Origin: Candidatus Sulfotelmatobacter sp.
GTDB taxonomy: Bacteria; Acidobacteriota; Terriglobia; Terriglobales; SbA1
Length of the DNA stretch: 14,795 nt
Assembly: GCA_030151135.1 (NCBI GenBank)
Contig: JASLEQ010000092.1
Location: 1 to 14,795, forward strand
Reading direction: 5' to 3'
A model generated the notes under the pieces. It did no database searches. It was not told where the DNA came from and saw nothing but the letters and a program-made list of their open reading frames with translations. This document shows, piece by piece, positions 13,049 to 14,795 of this stretch (its first letter is position 1; every line of letters begins with the position of its first letter). The position numbers and the translations under genes were made by a program.

Positions 13049-13753
13049 ATGGCGCAGGAAACCTCGCATTGTGTAGGTCCCGTGGTGCTGCTCGGACCAC
13101 CGGGTGCCGGGAAAGGCACTCAGTCCAAGCGCATCATGGAGCACTACGGCATTCCCCAGATCTCTACCGGAGACCTGCTTCGGGACCACGTGGAGCGCGG
13201 CACGGAGCTCGGAGTGATCGCGAAAACGGTCATGGCTCGGGGCGAACTGGTCTCCGACGATCTGGTTTGCAACATGGTGCAGCAGCGCCTCATGCTGCCG
13301 GATTGCAAACGCGGATACATTTTGGATGGATTTCCCCGGACTGCGGCCCAGGCTGGGTGGCTCGATGCCTTGCTCGAGCATGAGCTCTTTGACAAATCGT
13401 GTCCGACGAAGATCTGGCCAATTGTGATCCGGCTCGTGGTCGACTATAATTTATTACTGCTCCGGATCACTGGACGACGTTCTTGTCCCACCTGTGGACG
13501 GATCTACAACGTCCACTTCCAGCCGCCCCGAGTCGACGAAGTTTGCGACGAGCCGCATGGGACCAAGCTGGTAGCCCGCAATGATGACCGGTTGGAAGTG
13601 ATTCAACCCAGACTCACCGCGTTTCAGGAGCAGACGAAACCTGTGGCGGATTATTACGGGCGCACAGGCAGGCTGATTTCGGTGAATGGCGAGCAGCCAG
13701 TAGACGTGGTGACCGAAGAGATCTTCAAGATTCTCGAAGATCATCGCGCGTAA
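13049..13753 (+). CDS. adk: Adenylate kinase, zinc-LID type
   Basis: Catalyses ATP + AMP to two ADP in the cytoplasm. The P-loop GPPGAGKGT is at residues 16–24, the AMP-binding STGDLLRDHV at 39–48, LDGFPRT at 92–98, and the LID starts RITGRRSCPTCGRIY at 139–153. LID cysteines C146, C149 and C166 have zinc-ribbon spacing, but the usual fourth ligand position (Cys or Asp three residues after the third Cys) is Pro169, with Asp167 and His170 nearby. The second LID arginine region reads RNDDRLEVIQPRL rather than the common DDxEETVRxRL. The 234 residues include an extra ~10 at the N-terminus. The ATG lacks a well-spaced ribosome-binding site (GGGAGG is 14 nt away), so a downstream start is possible. 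Confidence 0.95.
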   Translation: MAQETSHCVGPVVLLGPPGAGKGTQSKRIMEHYGIPQISTGDLLRDHVERGTELGVIAKTVMARGELVSDDLVCNMVQQRLMLPDCKRGYILDGFPRTAAQAGWLDALLEHELFDKSCPTKIWPIVIRLVVDYNLLLLRITGRRSCPTCGRIYNVHFQPPRVDEVCDEPHGTKLVARNDDRLEVIQPRLTAFQEQTKPVADYYGRTGRLISVNGEQPVDVVTEEIFKILEDHRA

Positions 13754-13758
13754 TAGAT

Positions 13759-14511
13759 ATGGCGATTGTCTGCAAGTCGGCGAGTGAGATCGAAAAGATG
13801 CGGCGCAGCGGTCACATCGTGCGCCAGGTCCTCGATCATTTGAGGGCGATGGTGGCTCCTGGCGTCTCGACCATGGACCTGGAGCGCGCAGCAGACAAGA
13901 AGATCAAGGAACTCGGTGCGAAACCGGCGTTTAAGGGATACTACGATTATCCATGCGTGCTTTGTACGTCGGTGAATGAAGAGATTGTGCACGGAATCCC
14001 CTCGGAGAAGCGGGTCCTCAAGGAGGGAGACATCGTCTCGATCGACTGCGGTGTGGTGCTGGATGGCTACTACGGAGATGCAGCGGTTACGGTGCCGGTA
14101 GGAAACGGACTGAAGCCTGAGCTGAAGAAACTGCTCGACGTGACCGAGGCTTCGCTCTATCGCGGCATTGATCAGGCGCGGATCGGCAATTCGATCGGAG
14201 ATGTCGGAGCGGCCGTCCAGGAGCACGTGGAAGCTGCCGGGTTCAGCGTGGTTCGTGAATTTGTCGGACATGGCATCGGCACGCGCTTGCACGAAGAGCC
14301 GCAAGTTCCGAATTTCGGTAACCGCGGACACGGAGCCAAGTTGCGCGAGGGAATGGTGATCGCTATCGAGCCGATGGTCAATTACGGCAAGCCTGAGACG
14401 CGCGTTCTGGGCGATAAGTGGACCGCCGTGACCGCCGACGGAAGTTTCAGCGCCCACTTTGAACACTGTGTGGCAGTGACGAAGGATGGGCCGGTGATTT
14501 TGACGCAGTAA
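13759..14511 (+). CDS. map: Methionine aminopeptidase, type I
   Basis: Removes the initiator methionine from nascent proteins. All five metal ligands of the family are in place: Asp96, Asp107, His171, Glu204 and Glu235, with the substrate-binding His78 and His178. Landmarks are NEEIVHGIPS (73–82), VSIDCGVVLDGYYGDAAVTV (93–112), GHGIGTRLHEEPQVPNFG (170–187), IEPM (203–206) and HFEHCVAVT (233–241). The 250-residue length and absence of an N-terminal zinc finger make it the short E. coli-like class. The start is 5 bp after the adk stop with no strong ribosome-binding site, suggesting coupling to adk. Confidence 0.97.
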   Translation: MAIVCKSASEIEKMRRSGHIVRQVLDHLRAMVAPGVSTMDLERAADKKIKELGAKPAFKGYYDYPCVLCTSVNEEIVHGIPSEKRVLKEGDIVSIDCGVVLDGYYGDAAVTVPVGNGLKPELKKLLDVTEASLYRGIDQARIGNSIGDVGAAVQEHVEAAGFSVVREFVGHGIGTRLHEEPQVPNFGNRGHGAKLREGMVIAIEPMVNYGKPETRVLGDKWTAVTADGSFSAHFEHCVAVTKDGPVILTQ

Positions 14512-14512
14512 C

Positions 14513-14593
14513 AAGCTTCTAGCTGCTAGCTCCCAGCGTCTAGCTAGTCGGTTGGCAGTCAGCTAGAAGCTAGTAGCTAGAAGCCAGGAGCTA
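14513..14593. repeat. Heptamer palindrome element between map and infA
   Basis: Left arm (14513–14545): AAGCTTCT, AGCTGCT, AGCTCCC, AGCGTCT, AGCT. Right arm (14561–14593): AGCTAGA, AGCTAGT, AGCTAGA, AGCCAGG, AGCTA. The loop is 15 nt. By hand about 26 of 33 arm positions are complementary. Its last word contains AGGAGC, which doubles as the ribosome-binding site of the truncated infA copy. Confidence 0.9.
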
Positions 14594-14671
14594 ATGAGCA
14601 AAGAAGACGCGATTGAAGTTGAGGCGTCTTGCGGGCGTGAGCGAAGTGGGAGCCCGCAGCCGAAATCCTGA
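14594..14671 (+). pseudogene. Truncated duplicate of the infA start, possible 25-codon leader peptide
   Basis: Bases 14586–14620 match 14708–14742 at 34 of 35 positions, covering the AGGAGC ribosome-binding site, the ATG and the first nine codons (MSKEDAIEV). The reading frame then runs into a REP-like palindrome and ends at TGA (14669–14671) after 25 codons (EASCGRERSGSPQPKS after the shared part). It cannot make IF-1. It is either the remnant of an infA 5' end interrupted by the palindrome, with the real start rebuilt downstream, or a retained short upstream ORF. It keeps a start and ribosome-binding site, so it may be translated. Confidence 0.75.
14630..14658. repeat. REP-like palindrome inside the truncated infA copy
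   Basis: TGCGGGC (14630–14636) pairs perfectly over 7 bp with GCCCGCA (14652–14658) across a 15-nt loop. It begins ten bases after the end of the infA duplication, consistent with insertion there. There is no T run. Confidence 0.7.
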
Positions 14672-14715
14672 GCGTGGTTGGCGAAGGATCTCCAGTTGAC
14701 GAACACAAGGAGCGA

Positions 14716-14795
14716 ATGAGCAAAGAAGACGCGATTGAAGTTATGGCGGTGGTGCTGGAGCCGCTGCCCAATGCGATGTTCCGGGTCGAACTGGA
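14716..14795 (+). CDS. infA: Translation initiation factor IF-1, 5' part cut by the window edge
   Basis: Twenty-six codons are visible: MSKEDAIEVMAVVLEPLPNA then MFRVEL. This is the IF-1 N-terminus leading into its OB (S1-like) fold; LPNAMFRVEL is diagnostic. IF-1 occupies the 30S A site during initiation. AAGGAG (14707–14712) is 3 nt before the ATG, which is short spacing. The position after map is standard. The first nine codons and the ribosome-binding site are duplicated 122 bp upstream. Confidence 0.93.
   Translation, partial: MSKEDAIEVMAVVLEPLPNAMFRVEL

Noticed and set aside
12076..13119. A 347-codon minus-strand frame over the end of secY and the secY–adk gap
   Set aside because: Mostly antisense to secY, with no domain recognised and no ribosome-binding site considered convincing.

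Overview
The window is the bacterial S10–spc ribosomal-protein supercluster read on the plus strand, about 60% GC by eye, with canonical gene order: rpsJ-rplC-rplD-rplW-rplB-rpsS-rplV-rpsC-rplP-rpmC-rpsQ-rplN-rplX-rplE-rpsN-rpsH-rplF-rplR-rpsE-rpmD-rplO-secY-adk-map-infA. Everything from position 686 to the right edge is co-oriented. Zinc-type S14 and L24, Ala/Lys/Pro-rich tails on several ribosomal proteins, and intergenic REP-like palindromes ending in (A/G)ATGACA fit Acidobacteriota (Terriglobia/Koribacter-like). That assignment rests on recall of family style, not on a search.

Left region (1–685): instead of the usual rpsL-rpsG-fusA-tuf genes upstream of rpsJ, there is a second rpsJ on the minus strand, followed by the first 16 codons of a second rplC running off the left edge. 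The two rpsJ genes diverge from a 96-bp centre and are preceded by leaders identical over 60 bp. The genes differ at about 10% of bases, almost all synonymous, so both encode nearly the same S10. This is either a real divergent duplication of the S10 operon start or a join between two related templates in assembly.

Middle region (686–12843): eleven S10-operon genes and eleven spc-operon genes, all intact. Some junctions are tightly coupled (rplD/rplW abut; rpmC/rpsQ and rplO/secY overlap as TAATG). Most others hold 45–135 bp gaps filled with a distinctive repeat: degenerate tandem heptamers such as GCTAGNN and GCTGANN, often as an imperfect hairpin whose right arm ends just before the next start codon. 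Unrelated words with the same 7-bp period (TTCTGAC, GTCGTTN, TACCCGG) sit in other gaps. This repeat system is the strongest candidate for something undescribed here.

Right region (12844–14795): a 205-bp gap with REP-like palindromes, then adk, map and the start of infA. Between map and infA is another heptamer hairpin, then a near-exact copy of the infA ribosome-binding site and first nine codons that runs into a REP-like palindrome and stops after 25 codons, 122 bp before the real infA start.

Together the genes supply ribosomal proteins, the Sec translocon channel (SecY), adenylate kinase, methionine aminopeptidase and initiation factor IF-1. No tRNA, rRNA, CRISPR array, transposase gene or phage gene was seen. 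No gene-free stretch exceeds 300 bases; the longest are 453–685, 12844–13048 and 14512–14715, and each is described below.
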